From the NCBI RefSeq assembly GCF_016861845.1, contig NZ_BOLV01000007.1, positions 62,001-126,000 of the forward strand: a DNA stretch of 64,000 nucleotides, read 5' to 3'. The position numbers and the translations under genes were made by a program. Origin of the DNA: Lacticaseibacillus suilingensis. GTDB taxonomy: Bacteria > Bacillota > Bacilli > Lactobacillales > Lactobacillaceae. Positions 9,847 to 18,645 of the stretch are shown in pieces. Numbering within the stretch: the stretch's first letter is position 1; each line of letters begins with the position of its first letter. A model generated the notes under the pieces. The model was given only the letters and a program-made list of their open reading frames with translations. It ran no database searches and was not told the DNA's origin.

Positions 9847-10395
9847 TTAAGCCTTCTTCTTCGGGGCTTCAGGCGTGACCATTTTGACCATCGCCTCCAC
9901 CATCATTTTTTGGAGCACGGCGTTGATGGCCAAATCGACCATGGCGCTTTGCACATTCAACGTGTCTTGCTTGTTGATCTTGTTAATCATGACTTCGCCG
10001 CTGAAGCTAGAGTTGGCCTGCTGAATCGCAGTGATAAAGCCGAGAATGAACGAGTCAAACGCCTGCTGCTTCTCCCGGCCCTGCAACTGGTAATCGATGC
10101 CGGCGGCGATGGTGTCCAAGGCAAAAACGGGCTTTAAAATCGCAATCATCAAAATGTTGGCGACTTGGCCTTTTTGGTACTTTTTCTTGATTGGCGGGGT
10201 AATCACGCCTTTTTTGACATAATTGTTCACCATCGTGGCCGTCAGCTCGCCCAGCCCCAGCGGCTGGACAATATCATTCACGAACTGCACGACCTGGTCC
10301 ATGTACAAATCAAACTGCGGCAAACCCGTCCACCGCGGTAAATCGACTTGCTGCAATTGCTTGAGATATGCCGAATACGCTTCTTCTTCAGCCAT
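9847..10395 (-). CDS. DUF1836 domain protein
   Basis: A 182-residue protein of the DUF1836 family. These proteins have a MerR-like winged-helix segment (here around GELTATMVNNYVKKGVITPP, residues 47-66) followed by helices, and are suspected DNA-binding proteins. Recognition rests on the VNNYVKKGVI..P..KKYQKGQVANILMI region. A clear AGGAGGAG Shine-Dalgarno and an extended -10 promoter lie upstream. It is followed almost directly by the nucleotidase-like gene, a pairing that suggests a shared role but does not say which. Confidence 0.8.
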   Translation of the reverse strand: MAEEEAYSAYLKQLQQVDLPRWTGLPQFDLYMDQVVQFVNDIVQPLGLGELTATMVNNYVKKGVITPPIKKKYQKGQVANILMIAILKPVFALDTIAAGIDYQLQGREKQQAFDSFILGFITAIQQANSSFSGEVMINKINKQDTLNVQSAMVDLAINAVLQKMMVEAMVKMVTPEAPKKKA

Positions 10396-10440
10396 GTTGC
10401 TCCTCCTTGTTCAGTTGGCATGTGATCTTGCTTCCCTACC

Positions 10441-10446
10441 ATTATA
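10441..10446 (-). promoter_or_regulatory. Extended -10 promoter of the DUF1836 operon
   Basis: On the minus strand TGTTATAAT forms an extended -10 (TGnTATAAT), about 45 bp before the start codon at 10395. The -35 is weak. Confidence 0.55.
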
Positions 10447-10487
10447 ACATGCCACCTGGTTTTAAAGTCTAGGTCTGGCCAATCCAT

Positions 10488-10520
10488 AAAAAAAGTGCTG
10501 ATCAACTTGATCAACACTTT
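10488..10520 (-). terminator. Terminator after rpmF
   Basis: A perfect hairpin whose arms begin AAAGTG and end CACTTT, with a TGATCA core, is followed by seven T on the minus strand. Confidence 0.9.
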
Positions 10521-10529
10521 CATGAGTGA

Positions 10530-10718
10530 TTACGCTTTTGCGTCTTCGCTCTTCTTAACCACTTGGGCACCCTTGTAGAAGCCCTTAGGTGAAACGTGAT
10601 GTGAAACGCGGTATTCGCCGGTCGCTGCGTCGAACTGCAAGTTAGGCACATTCAACTTGATATGACCGCGGCGCATACGCTTCTTGGTTTTTGAAGTCCT
10701 GCGTGCTGGAACTGCCAT
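10530..10718 (-). CDS. rpmF: 50S ribosomal protein L32, zinc-free form
   Basis: Ribosomal protein L32 (62 residues) opens with the diagnostic [19 protein letters not shown] and has the C-terminal [16 protein letters not shown]. The four zinc-binding cysteines found in many L32 proteins (two CxxC pairs) are all absent; the second pair is replaced by VSPKG. This is the C-minus form known from several lactic acid bacteria, which needs no zinc. It has its own promoter and terminator and is a single-gene unit. Confidence 0.95.
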   Translation of the reverse strand: MAVPARRTSKTKKRMRRGHIKLNVPNLQFDAATGEYRVSHHVSPKGFYKGAQVVKKSEDAKA

Positions 10719-10754
10719 GAGCGGAAAACCCCTTTTGTTTTAGATTTCTTACCT

Positions 10755-10782
10755 ACTATACCGAACCCAGCGGAAAATGCAA
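10755..10782 (-). promoter_or_regulatory. Promoter of rpmF
   Basis: The minus strand reads TTGCAT, 16 bp, TATAGT, about 37 bp before the start codon. Confidence 0.65.
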
Positions 10783-10870
10783 CCCGCTGGCCGATGCCTT
10801 GGATAGCGTTTTGCTATCACAGCATGACTTATGATACTAGAAAACAGGCGTCAAGGCAAGACCTTAACAG

Positions 10871-11233
10871 CTAAAAATTGCGTGCGCGCTCCCCCATGGC
10901 AAAATAATGACCATCAGGATCGGGAAAACCGAAGGCACGCGTACCGGCATCATCGACAATCGGCGTCGCGCCTTTGATGCGAGCATGCGCCGCATCAAGG
11001 TCACTGACCAAGAACATGAGCGAAGGGCGATTATCGGCTACTTCCGGCGAATACTTTTGCACGAAGGCGTTGCTGAAAAGCGCCAGTTCGGTACTCTCAT
11101 CCACCGCGAGGACATTGGCAAAATGCTTCTCAGGTAATTGCACCCTCTCAACGACTTTTGCCCCCAGCGTCTTTTCCCAAAACTGGGTCAGTTTCGCCAC
11201 GTCAGACACGTACAGCATGATTCGCGTTTTCAT
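10871..11233 (-). CDS. VOC-fold (glyoxalase/bleomycin resistance-like) protein
   Basis: A 120-residue single-domain protein starting MKTRIMLYVSDVAKLTQFWE, with the beta-alpha-beta-beta-beta repeat of the vicinal oxygen chelate superfamily. The C-terminal FGFPDPDGHYFAMGE is the typical metal- or substrate-side strand. Members range from glyoxalase I to antibiotic-binding proteins, and the substrate cannot be assigned here. It starts 48 bp after clpB ends on the same strand and has AAGGAG before the ATG. It may be read through from clpB, since no clear terminator lies between. Confidence 0.8.
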   Translation of the reverse strand: MKTRIMLYVSDVAKLTQFWEKTLGAKVVERVQLPEKHFANVLAVDESTELALFSNAFVQKYSPEVADNRPSLMFLVSDLDAAHARIKGATPIVDDAGTRAFGFPDPDGHYFAMGERARNF

Positions 11234-11281
11234 GAATATTCTCCTTTGGCCTGCCGGTTACTGATTGCAAAGGCGACGCGG

Positions 11282-13897
11282 TTAATCAGCATTGGGCGCC
11301 GCATCCCCGGCTGGCTGGCTGGTGAAAGTCAGCTCAGCATCCTTCACCCCAATTTCAACCGTGCTATCCGGCATAATGGTACCGGCAATCAACTGCTTGG
11401 CAAGCGGCGTTTCAACGGCCGTGGTAATCAGGCGCTGCAGCGGCCGGGCGCCATACGCTGGCTCATAGCCTTTATGGGCTAGCCATTCCTGAGCGGCTGG
11501 GGTGACTGTCAGCTGGATATTTTGATCCGCCAGGCGCTTGCTGAGTTGGGCCAGATCCTTGACGGCAATTTTTTCAACATCCGCGAGCCGCAGCGGATTG
11601 AACATGATAATGTCATCGATTCGGTTCAAGAACTCAGGCTTGAAGTGCGTCCGCACCTGGGCCAGTACGGCTTGATGCGCGGCTTCGGTGATGGTGCCGT
11701 CATCAGCCATGCCATCCAGCAAGGCTTCAGAGCCGAGATTAGAGGTCATAATGATAATCGTGTTTTTAAAATCAACGGTGCGCCCTTGACTATCGGTTAA
11801 CCGGCCGTCATCCAAGACCTGGAGCAAAATGTTGAAGACGTCAGGATGCGCCTTTTCGATTTCGTCCAGCAAGACAATGGTGTACGGATTGCGCCGGACA
11901 GCTTCGGTCAGCTGGCCGCCTTCTTCGTACCCCACATAGCCTGGCGCGGCGCCGACCAGCCGAGAAACTGAAATCTTGTCCATGTATTCGGACATGTCGA
12001 TGCGCACCATATGCTTTTCAGAATCAAAGAGATCTTCAGCCAGCGATTTGGCCAGTTCGGTTTTCCCGACCCCAGTGGGGCCAAGGAACAGAAAACTCCC
12101 CAGCGGCCGGCTAGGATCCTGCAGCCCGGCGCGCGAGCGCAGCACCGCATCTGCCACCGCATCAACGGCCTCATCCTGGCCAATCACGCGTTGATGGAGT
12201 TTCTCCGGCAAATGCAGGAGCTTCTGCCGGTCGCCTTCGACCAGTTTAGCCACCGGAATACCGGTTTGGCGAGAAATTACCGCGGCGATTTCGTTTTCGG
12301 TCACGGATTCTTGAACGAGCCAACTGTCAGGTCGATCCGTGGATTCCAGTTGCTGGAGCTCTTTTTCCAGTTCGGGAATCGTGCCATGCTGCAAGCGCGC
12401 CGCGGCTTCCAAATCATAACGGCTCTGGGCGTCCTCCAGATCATGTTTGGCCTTGTCGATTTCGGCTTTCTTCTCGTTCAATTGATTGATGTCTTGCTTT
12501 TCCGCATCCCACTGGGCCTTGAGCTTGTTGGTTTCTTCCTTCAAGTTTGCCAGGTCGGCTTGGGCTTGCGCCAGGCGTTTTTGACTAGCCGGATCAGTTT
12601 CTTTTTTCAGGGCTTGGGCTTCGATTTCCAGCTGCATCTGTTTGCGCTCTGCCACATCCAGCTCCGTCGGCCGCGAATTCATCTCGACGTTAATGTTGGC
12701 CGAGGCCTCGTCGATCAGATCAATCGCCTTGTCCGGCAAATACCGGTCGGTGATGTAGCGGTTGGACAGCGTGGCGGCTGCGACCAAGGCCGAATCGTGA
12801 ATGCGCACGCCATGGAAGATTTCAAAGCGCTCCTTGAGCCCACGTAAAATCGAAATCGTATCTGCCACCGTTGGCTCCTGCACCAGCACCCGCTGGAAGC
12901 GGCGTTCCAAAGCCTTATCTTTTTCGATGTTTTCACGATATTCATCTAAGGTGGTGGCCCCAATCAAATGTAATTCGCCGCGGGCCAGCATTGGCTTCAA
13001 GAGGTTGCCGGCATCCATCGCCCCTTCGGCCTTCCCCGCCCCAACGATGGTGTGAATTTCGTCGATGAATAGCAGAATTTGGCCTTCACTTTTTTTGACT
13101 TCGTTGAGCACTGCCTTGAAGCGCTCTTCAAAGTCCCCACGGTACTTCGCGCCAGCCAGCAAACTCCCCATATCCAGCGAGACAATGGCTTTATTCTTCA
13201 AGTTATCCGGCACATCATTGCGAACAATGCGCTGCGCCAGGCCTTCGACAATGGCGGTTTTACCCACCCCAGGCTCCCCAATCAGCACCGGATTGTTCTT
13301 GGTTTTCCGTGACAAAATGCGAATCACATCGCGAATTTCGTCATCCCGGCCGATGATGGGATCCATTTTGCCCGAGCGCGCTTCCTTCACTAAGTCCGTG
13401 CCGTACTTTTGCAGCGCCTTGTAGTTGTTCTCGGCGGTTTTACTCGTCACCTTGGCGCCGCCGCGGGCCTTGTCGACCACTTGCCGGAACTTTTTGGCGG
13501 TGACGCCTTGATCCGTCAGGTACTTGGTGATGACGTTGTACGGCTGATCAAATAAGGCCAGCAACACATCTTCGGTGGCGATGAACTCGTCTCCCAGCTG
13601 ACCTTTCACCTTATCGGCATCTTGAAATAGTTGGTAGAGGTTCTGGCTCATGTTCTGGCCATAGGCGGACGCACCTTCGACGACTGGCGCCTGATCAATC
13701 GCCTGGTCAATCGCAGCATTCAGCCCATCGAGGTTGATGCCAGCGTCCTGGAACAGCTGGGCACCAAAGTCATTCGGCTGAACCATACTTTTGATTAATT
13801 CCGGAATATCAATTTCTTGGTGATGCCGCACTTGCGCAATCTGCTGCGCTGCTGCCACGGCTTCGGTGACGGCTTGCGTTAAATTATCTGGGTTCAT
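11282..13897 (-). CDS. clpB: ATP-dependent disaggregase ClpB
   Basis: ClpB (871 residues) is the Hsp100 ring that pulls proteins out of aggregates together with DnaK. Domains in order: N-terminal Clp repeat domain (1-145), first AAA+ module with Walker A GEPGVGKT and Walker [10 protein letters not shown], a long coiled-coil middle domain (about 400-530, rich in K, E, Q), and a second AAA+ module with GPTGVGKT and VLLDEIEK. The coiled coil marks it as ClpB rather than ClpC or ClpE. The ATG at 13897 has AGGAGG 7 nt upstream. A perfect CtsR operator 66 bp upstream indicates class III heat-shock control. Confidence 0.97.
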   Translation of the reverse strand: MNPDNLTQAVTEAVAAAQQIAQVRHHQEIDIPELIKSMVQPNDFGAQLFQDAGINLDGLNAAIDQAIDQAPVVEGASAYGQNMSQNLYQLFQDADKVKGQLGDEFIATEDVLLALFDQPYNVITKYLTDQGVTAKKFRQVVDKARGGAKVTSKTAENNYKALQKYGTDLVKEARSGKMDPIIGRDDEIRDVIRILSRKTKNNPVLIGEPGVGKTAIVEGLAQRIVRNDVPDNLKNKAIVSLDMGSLLAGAKYRGDFEERFKAVLNEVKKSEGQILLFIDEIHTIVGAGKAEGAMDAGNLLKPMLARGELHLIGATTLDEYRENIEKDKALERRFQRVLVQEPTVADTISILRGLKERFEIFHGVRIHDSALVAAATLSNRYITDRYLPDKAIDLIDEASANINVEMNSRPTELDVAERKQMQLEIEAQALKKETDPASQKRLAQAQADLANLKEETNKLKAQWDAEKQDINQLNEKKAEIDKAKHDLEDAQSRYDLEAAARLQHGTIPELEKELQQLESTDRPDSWLVQESVTENEIAAVISRQTGIPVAKLVEGDRQKLLHLPEKLHQRVIGQDEAVDAVADAVLRSRAGLQDPSRPLGSFLFLGPTGVGKTELAKSLAEDLFDSEKHMVRIDMSEYMDKISVSRLVGAAPGYVGYEEGGQLTEAVRRNPYTIVLLDEIEKAHPDVFNILLQVLDDGRLTDSQGRTVDFKNTIIIMTSNLGSEALLDGMADDGTITEAAHQAVLAQVRTHFKPEFLNRIDDIIMFNPLRLADVEKIAVKDLAQLSKRLADQNIQLTVTPAAQEWLAHKGYEPAYGARPLQRLITTAVETPLAKQLIAGTIMPDSTVEIGVKDAELTFTSQPAGDAAPNAD

Positions 13898-13962
13898 ATT
13901 GTGGCCTCCTGATCAAACGTTTATGTCGCTTTCAGTGTAACAATCAGGCTAAATGCCGTAAA

Positions 13963-13979
13963 GGTCAAAAATGGTCAAA
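13963..13979. promoter_or_regulatory. CtsR operator upstream of clpB
   Basis: The plus strand reads GGTCAAA, AAT, GGTCAAA, a perfect tandem heptad match to the CtsR consensus (A/G-GTCAAA NAN A/G-GTCAAA). It overlaps a possible -35 (TTGACC on minus) of the clpB promoter. Confidence 0.9.
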
Positions 13980-14087
13980 ACATTAAAATCAGTCTTTAGC
14001 CTGAGCCTCTTCTTCAGTCTAGTCAACTGCCGACTGGCAACGCAATGAAAACCGCCTAACGCCATTGTGGTCGCGCCCGCAGGCTTT

Positions 14088-14305
14088 GGTGGTGGTGGCC
14101 TCCGCTTGGCAGGGATGCTGGCTGTGCGGCCGGTTCGAGCCAAAAACCGGTCTCGAACCTAAAGTTGAAGCCACCCTCGCTAACGCTCAATGGTGGCTTC
14201 AACTTTGCCGCGATTAGCTCTGGGAAGCCCCGCGCAAAGACCGCGCCGGTCTTCCTGTCGCTAATCGATTCACTGCCAGACCCCTGCCAAGCTCCGGCCC
14301 CCACC
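14088..14305. repeat. Family 2 structured element, copy C (upstream of clpB)
   Basis: Read on plus: outer stem GGTGGTGGCC / GGCCCCCACC; conserved CCTCCGC (14099-14105) and GCTCCGG (14291-14297); stem P1 TTGGCAGGG / CCCTGCCAA; hairpin P2 GGTTCGAG / CTCGAACC (14132-14159). Next comes an extra perfect 15-bp hairpin (14161-14206), then stem P3 GATTAGC / GCTAATC (14212-14266). The architecture matches copies at 35435 and 44551, with different bases in the stems. No ORF in the 13898-14540 gap looks real. Confidence 0.8.
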
Positions 14306-14446
14306 GCCCAAACCCACTTCGTCACCTGATGAGTTTTTCCCTGACAAATCAGCTAATTTCCATTGCCTCGTCTCGCTGGGAAGATGGATCATCAGTACGC
14401 AAAGGAGAATGCCTGCCACTCACCATGAGCCATCCACTGTTAACTA

Positions 14447-14489
14447 GCGGGCCTGGCTGGGGCCCCGGCGCCGCCCCAGCCAGACCCGC
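14447..14489. repeat. GC-rich hairpin in the lapA-clpB gap
   Basis: A 17-position stem with one mismatch (arms GCGGG-CTGGCTGGGGC and GCCCCAGCCAG-CCCGC) has a 9-nt GC loop. It lies just past the lapA terminator and has no T tract of its own. Confidence 0.7.
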
Positions 14490-14500
14490 GGCCGCCACCC

Positions 14501-14532
14501 AAAAAAAGAACCAGTATCCACATGGACACTGG
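14501..14532 (-). terminator. Terminator after lapA
   Basis: The minus strand reads CCAGTGTCC, loop, GGATACTGG, then TTCTTTTTTT. Confidence 0.85.
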
Positions 14533-14540
14533 CAATGGCA

Positions 14541-14900
14541 TTAAGCCTGTGAATCTTCAGTTGGCGCTTTAGCCGCGGCTAACTCTTTTTGCAAAGCCGC
14601 TACTTGGGCAGTTAAATCGGCGGTCGCTTCTTTAACCGCTTTAGCTTGCGCCTCCGCCGCACCAGCCTCAGCGGCTTGGGCGGACTTGAGCTCTTTTTTC
14701 ATTTTTGAAAGACCGGTGGTAGACACCAGGAACGTGATTACGGCACCGATGATCACCGACACCACAATCACGACGATTAGCGGCCAGGTGAACTGGGCGC
14801 CGAAGAAATTCACGTCGACCCCTTGGCCATTGAGCACGGCAAAAATGATCAAAACCAGCGCCAGCACCAGGCCGACAATTAAGCGTTGTTGATTTTTCAT
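14541..14900 (-). CDS. LapA domain (DUF1049) membrane protein
   Basis: A 119-residue protein with two transmembrane segments (about 8-25 and 38-60) and a cytoplasmic Ala/Glu/Lys-rich helix (about 68-112) that should form a coiled coil. The N-terminal pattern, with VLNGQGVDVNFFGAQFTWPL between the two membrane helices, is the hallmark of the lipopolysaccharide assembly protein A domain. In Gram-positive bacteria there is no lipopolysaccharide and the role is unknown. It starts 11 bp after the dehydrogenase gene ends and closes the rnz operon before a strong terminator. Confidence 0.85.
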   Translation of the reverse strand: MKNQQRLIVGLVLALVLIIFAVLNGQGVDVNFFGAQFTWPLIVVIVVSVIIGAVITFLVSTTGLSKMKKELKSAQAAEAGAAEAQAKAVKEATADLTAQVAALQKELAAAKAPTEDSQA

Positions 14901-14911
14901 GAGCGACTCTC

Positions 14912-15700
14912 CTATTTTTGATTAAACAAACCGCCGGCCAGAAAATCGCCGACATGCGGCGCCAAGTCATAGAACTTCGCGGCCGCCGCCATCACCCAAG
15001 GCGCGTTAATTTCGCGCACTGGGCGGTGGAAGCTCCAGACGATGCGCTGCGCCAACTTGACCGGATCCAAGACGATGAAGTTGACCCGCTTCAGGTAGTC
15101 ATTGGCCTGGGCCACGGTGAAGAAGTCGGTGTTAATGGGACCGGGGTTAACCGTCGTCACCCGCACGCCGAAGGGTTTGAGCTCTAGGCGCAACCCGTTA
15201 CTATAGCCCACCACGGCAAACTTGGTGGCTGAGTAAATGGCTGACTTTGGCGTGGCCATTTTGCCTGCCATCGAAGCGATGTTGATGATATGCCCATGAT
15301 GCTGATCGATCATCTCGCGGCCAATCAACTGGGTCATGTACAGCATCCCCAGCACATTCACCCGAAACATTTTTTCAGTGGTGGCCATGGGCGTTTCCAA
15401 AGCTTCTTCAAAGTGGCCAAAACCCGCCGCGTTAACCAGGACATCCACTGGCCCGACGTCGCGTTTGATACGCGCGACCACGGCTTCAATCGCCACTGGA
15501 TCGGCCACATCGCAGACAAAGGCAAAAGCCGGCTGACCAGATAAGGCGGTGGCTTCGGCCTGCGCCTCCACTAAGCGGTCCTTGCGCCGGGCCAAGAAGA
15601 CCACCGTGGCGCCTTGTTTGGCTGCTTCAAGGCCAATGGCGCGGCCAAGGCCGCTGGAGCCGCCAGTTACCACTACCGTTTGATTAGCTAAGCGTTTCAT
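14912..15700 (-). CDS. Short-chain dehydrogenase/reductase (YqjQ-like)
   Basis: A 262-residue Rossmann-fold oxidoreductase. It has the cofactor motif [12 protein letters not shown] (about residues 12-23), the NAAGFG turn, the catalytic serine in NIASMAG, and YSATK with the catalytic Tyr and Lys. An Arg-rich ARRKDR after the second strand suggests NADP(H). ATG at 15700 with AAGGAGG is preferred over an upstream start that would extend into rnz. Its start overlaps the rnz end by 17 bp, so the two are probably translationally coupled; B. subtilis keeps a similar rnz-yqjQ neighbourhood. The substrate is unknown. Confidence 0.88.
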   Translation of the reverse strand: MKRLANQTVVVTGGSSGLGRAIGLEAAKQGATVVFLARRKDRLVEAQAEATALSGQPAFAFVCDVADPVAIEAVVARIKRDVGPVDVLVNAAGFGHFEEALETPMATTEKMFRVNVLGMLYMTQLIGREMIDQHHGHIINIASMAGKMATPKSAIYSATKFAVVGYSNGLRLELKPFGVRVTTVNPGPINTDFFTVAQANDYLKRVNFIVLDPVKLAQRIVWSFHRPVREINAPWVMAAAAKFYDLAPHVGDFLAGGLFNQK

Positions 15701-16640
15701 TGTGCGGGCCTCCTTGGGCAAAGGGAATTGGAATTTCGTCAAAATCATGAACCAACCGCGTCGCCGGGAAAATCTGCTGCGCAGTCGTTTGTAGCATCAA
15801 CGCATTTTTCCCTAGGTAACGCGCCGAAATGTGAGTTAAGAGCAGCTGCTTGGCATGAGCGCTTTTCGCTAGCCGCGCGGCCTGAATATTCGTGGAGTGA
15901 TAATACTGGCGGGCCAGCGCTGCTTCCTCTGGGCCAAAAGTCGCTTCATGCACAATCGCATCGGCATCTTGGGCGATTGGCAATTCGCGGTCAGTACTGC
16001 GCGTGTCGCCAAAAATGGCGACAATCCGCCCAGGCTTGGCAGCGCCGATAAAGTCGTGGCCGTCAAACTGGCGCCCATCTGGTAAGGTGATGGTTTCGCC
16101 AGCCTTGAGTTTGGCGTACAGCGGGCCTTCAGGAATTTTAGCGGCTCGCACCTGGTCGATTAACAGCTCGCCGGGGTGCGGTTTTTCCTCCACCCGAAAG
16201 CCGAAGCTGTTAATGCGGTGATTGAGCAGGCCAAAGCTGACTTTGAAGGTTTGATCTTCAAACAACACGCCAGGATTTTTCAGAATCACGAACTTGAGCT
16301 GATAAGGCAACCGAGTCTGACTGACCTGCAAACTGGTGCGCACATAGCGGTCGATGCCTTCCGGGCCATAAATCGTTAGCGGCGCCTCACCGCCTTGATT
16401 CGCCCGACTGGCCAAAAAGCCTGGCAGGCCGAAAAGGTGATCGCCATGGAGATGCGTGATAAAAATTTTGGTTACTTTGCGCGGCCGAATCGTGGTTTTC
16501 AAGATCTGATGCTGAGTGCCTTCGCCGCAATCAAAGAGCCAGACCTCATTACGCTCATCCAGTAGCTTCAGCGCGGTGCTGGTCACATTGCGCGTCTTCG
16601 ACGGCGAGCCAGCGCCAGTGCCTAAAAATAAAAGTTCCAT
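15684..16640 (-). CDS. rnz: Ribonuclease Z
   Basis: Ribonuclease Z (318 residues) cuts the 3' trailer from tRNA precursors that lack an encoded CCA. It is a metallo-beta-lactamase fold enzyme: [18 protein letters not shown] at the N-terminus and the zinc motif [14 protein letters not shown] at about 61-74. FGDTRSTD carries the bridging aspartate, with a final His in LTHISARY. Length is standard for the short form. The gene begins 39 bp after the acyltransferase gene ends and overlaps the next gene. Confidence 0.96.
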   Translation of the reverse strand: MELLFLGTGAGSPSKTRNVTSTALKLLDERNEVWLFDCGEGTQHQILKTTIRPRKVTKIFITHLHGDHLFGLPGFLASRANQGGEAPLTIYGPEGIDRYVRTSLQVSQTRLPYQLKFVILKNPGVLFEDQTFKVSFGLLNHRINSFGFRVEEKPHPGELLIDQVRAAKIPEGPLYAKLKAGETITLPDGRQFDGHDFIGAAKPGRIVAIFGDTRSTDRELPIAQDADAIVHEATFGPEEAALARQYYHSTNIQAARLAKSAHAKQLLLTHISARYLGKNALMLQTTAQQIFPATRLVHDFDEIPIPFAQGGPHNETLS

Positions 16641-16679
16641 GTCTGCTTCATCCTAACTATGGGTCCAAAAGTGTCGTTA

Positions 16680-18605
16680 TCAGTTTAGCACAAGCGCAGA
16701 AGTCAGATAAGCCGCGTAATATTTGACCCCGACTTGGTTGGGATGAACCAGGTCATGATAGAACCAATCCTCATGCTTTTTGGCATAGCCATGCCAATCA
16801 ATAATGGTCAAATTCGGGTAGTGCTTAGCTTCCTGCGCCAGCAATTGGTTCACCACCCCTTGCCAGGGCCGCGTCGGCACTTGGACATTGACCCAATACA
16901 CCTGCCGTTTCGGGCCAATGGCTTCCATCATTGCCGATAAGTCGCTGGCCCGAAACGAGCCATTCGTCCCTAAGGCAATCAAAACTTTATCCGCCAGCAA
17001 GCCTTGGCGGGCATAGTCCTTAACCAAAGGAATGGTATCGACCATTTGCCGGGCCACTTTGCCATCGATAAAGGCATTCGGCATGAGCTGCATCAATGTC
17101 GGCCGGGCCCCTAACAGTACGGAATCGCCAATCGCGGTAACCGTCACATGCTGGGCGGCTTGCAGCGCCGTTTGGGTGATGCCGAACCGTTCAAAGCTGG
17201 CGTTCACTCCTGACTGATCAGCAGTCGCACTGCTAGACTGGCTTGATGACTGGGCTTGGCTGGACGCCTGCGCTTTAATGGCGTTTTTGGCGCGGGTTTC
17301 ATCGGCCTTGCGCTGGGCCTTGGTTTCCTCGCTCGCCTTGAGGTGCACTTCTTCGGGCGCCGCCGCTTGCGGCTTGACGAAAGGTGCCTGCAGCAAAGCG
17401 GCCACCCCTAGCATTGCCACCACGAGCCCTGCCAGCAGTTTGACTTGTTTGAAGCGGAAATCGCGCTGCCGGAGCAGTTGCCACTGGCGGCGCAGATGCG
17501 CCTTGGCTTGCGTCCAAGTGAGCAGACGCGCTGGCCTTTCAATGAAATGATAGGAAAGCTCGCTGAGCAGCACGATAATCGCACACTCAATCACCGGATA
17601 CAAAAGCGGATGGTCGGCGATGTTGCGAAAGCGATTCTCCCAGAAAATCATTACGGGAAACTGGTAAATATACAAACCATAGCTCCGAGTGCCAATCCAA
17701 TGAAACACCGGATTTGACAACAGGCGCCCCCACAATGTCGCCGGGGAAGCCACCACCGCCGTCAGCAACATTGCTAGGATAGTGAACAGCAACATGCCAC
17801 CTTGATACAAAAAGGCGCTTTCGGCATTCATGAAGAAAATCCCAAGTCCCATCCCCAAAGCCGCCATCGTTCCAACCCCATCCAGCAGCCAGCGGCCGGC
17901 ACTGGGCAAATGGCTGGCCAGCTTGCGACTCGGCCAGGCAAACGCCAGGCTCACACCTAGCAGCAAGGCGAATAGGCGCGTATCCGTACCATAATAAAGC
18001 CGGCTAGGATCCGCACCGACCGGCTGCAGGTGAAACAAAACCGCCATCCAGCCGGCACTGAGCAAGGCCAGCGTCAACACTGCGGCGAAGCGTTGCCGAT
18101 TTTTCGGAAGCACCTTGAGTAACAACCAGAGCAGCAGCGGCAGAAGCAGATAGAACTGCCCTTCAATCGACAAGGTCCACAAATGGGTAAACGGCGATTC
18201 ATTTTGGGCAAAGCGTTGAAAGTAAGACTGCCCATGCGCAATTTGCCACCAGTTATAAACCAGCGCCAGGTTTGCCAGCACAATTTTGTGCAAGTCAACC
18301 AGCAAATCACGCGCAAATAAACCGATGTAGGCACTAGCCGCTAGTAGCACCGTCAAAAGCGCTGGATACAGCCGCTTGACCCGTTTTAGCCAAAACTCGC
18401 GCACCGCAAAGCGGCCTGTTTGGGCGTGCGCCCGCAACAGACCGTCAGTGATCAGATACCCCGAGATGACAAAGAAAATCAAAACCCCCAAGTAGCCGCC
18501 TTGAAATAAGTCCGGCCGCAAATGGTACAAAATCACGCCTAACACTCCGAGGGTTCTCAGGCCATCAAAGCCGCCAATGTACCGGCGTTGCCCGCTTGCT
18601 TCCAT
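16680..18605 (-). CDS. OatA-like acyltransferase with SGNH domain
   Basis: A 641-residue membrane protein. The first 370 residues are an acyltransferase-3 domain with about ten transmembrane helices; FDGLRTLGVLGVILYHL near the N-terminus has the conserved Arg and His. A Gln/Ser/Ala-rich linker (about 440-480) leads to an extracellular SGNH esterase-like domain with AIGDSVLLGA and the catalytic pair in DLVHPNQVG. This architecture is shared with peptidoglycan O-acetyltransferase OatA, which gives lysozyme resistance. The precise acceptor is inferred from the family. It sits between obgE and rnz on the same strand. Confidence 0.88.
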   Translation of the reverse strand: MEASGQRRYIGGFDGLRTLGVLGVILYHLRPDLFQGGYLGVLIFFVISGYLITDGLLRAHAQTGRFAVREFWLKRVKRLYPALLTVLLAASAYIGLFARDLLVDLHKIVLANLALVYNWWQIAHGQSYFQRFAQNESPFTHLWTLSIEGQFYLLLPLLLWLLLKVLPKNRQRFAAVLTLALLSAGWMAVLFHLQPVGADPSRLYYGTDTRLFALLLGVSLAFAWPSRKLASHLPSAGRWLLDGVGTMAALGMGLGIFFMNAESAFLYQGGMLLFTILAMLLTAVVASPATLWGRLLSNPVFHWIGTRSYGLYIYQFPVMIFWENRFRNIADHPLLYPVIECAIIVLLSELSYHFIERPARLLTWTQAKAHLRRQWQLLRQRDFRFKQVKLLAGLVVAMLGVAALLQAPFVKPQAAAPEEVHLKASEETKAQRKADETRAKNAIKAQASSQAQSSSQSSSATADQSGVNASFERFGITQTALQAAQHVTVTAIGDSVLLGARPTLMQLMPNAFIDGKVARQMVDTIPLVKDYARQGLLADKVLIALGTNGSFRASDLSAMMEAIGPKRQVYWVNVQVPTRPWQGVVNQLLAQEAKHYPNLTIIDWHGYAKKHEDWFYHDLVHPNQVGVKYYAAYLTSALVLN

Positions 18606-18645
18606 GATATCCCCGCCTATTGTTCAAGCCTGTCAATCAATTTAA

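Noticed and set aside
12011-12847. A 278-codon plus-strand frame inside clpB
   Set aside because: Antisense to the ClpB middle region; low-complexity pattern reflects the reverse complement of coiled-coil codons.
14056-14325. An 89-codon minus-strand frame across element C
   Set aside because: It runs through paired stems and has no Shine-Dalgarno; the frame is not kept in copies A and B.
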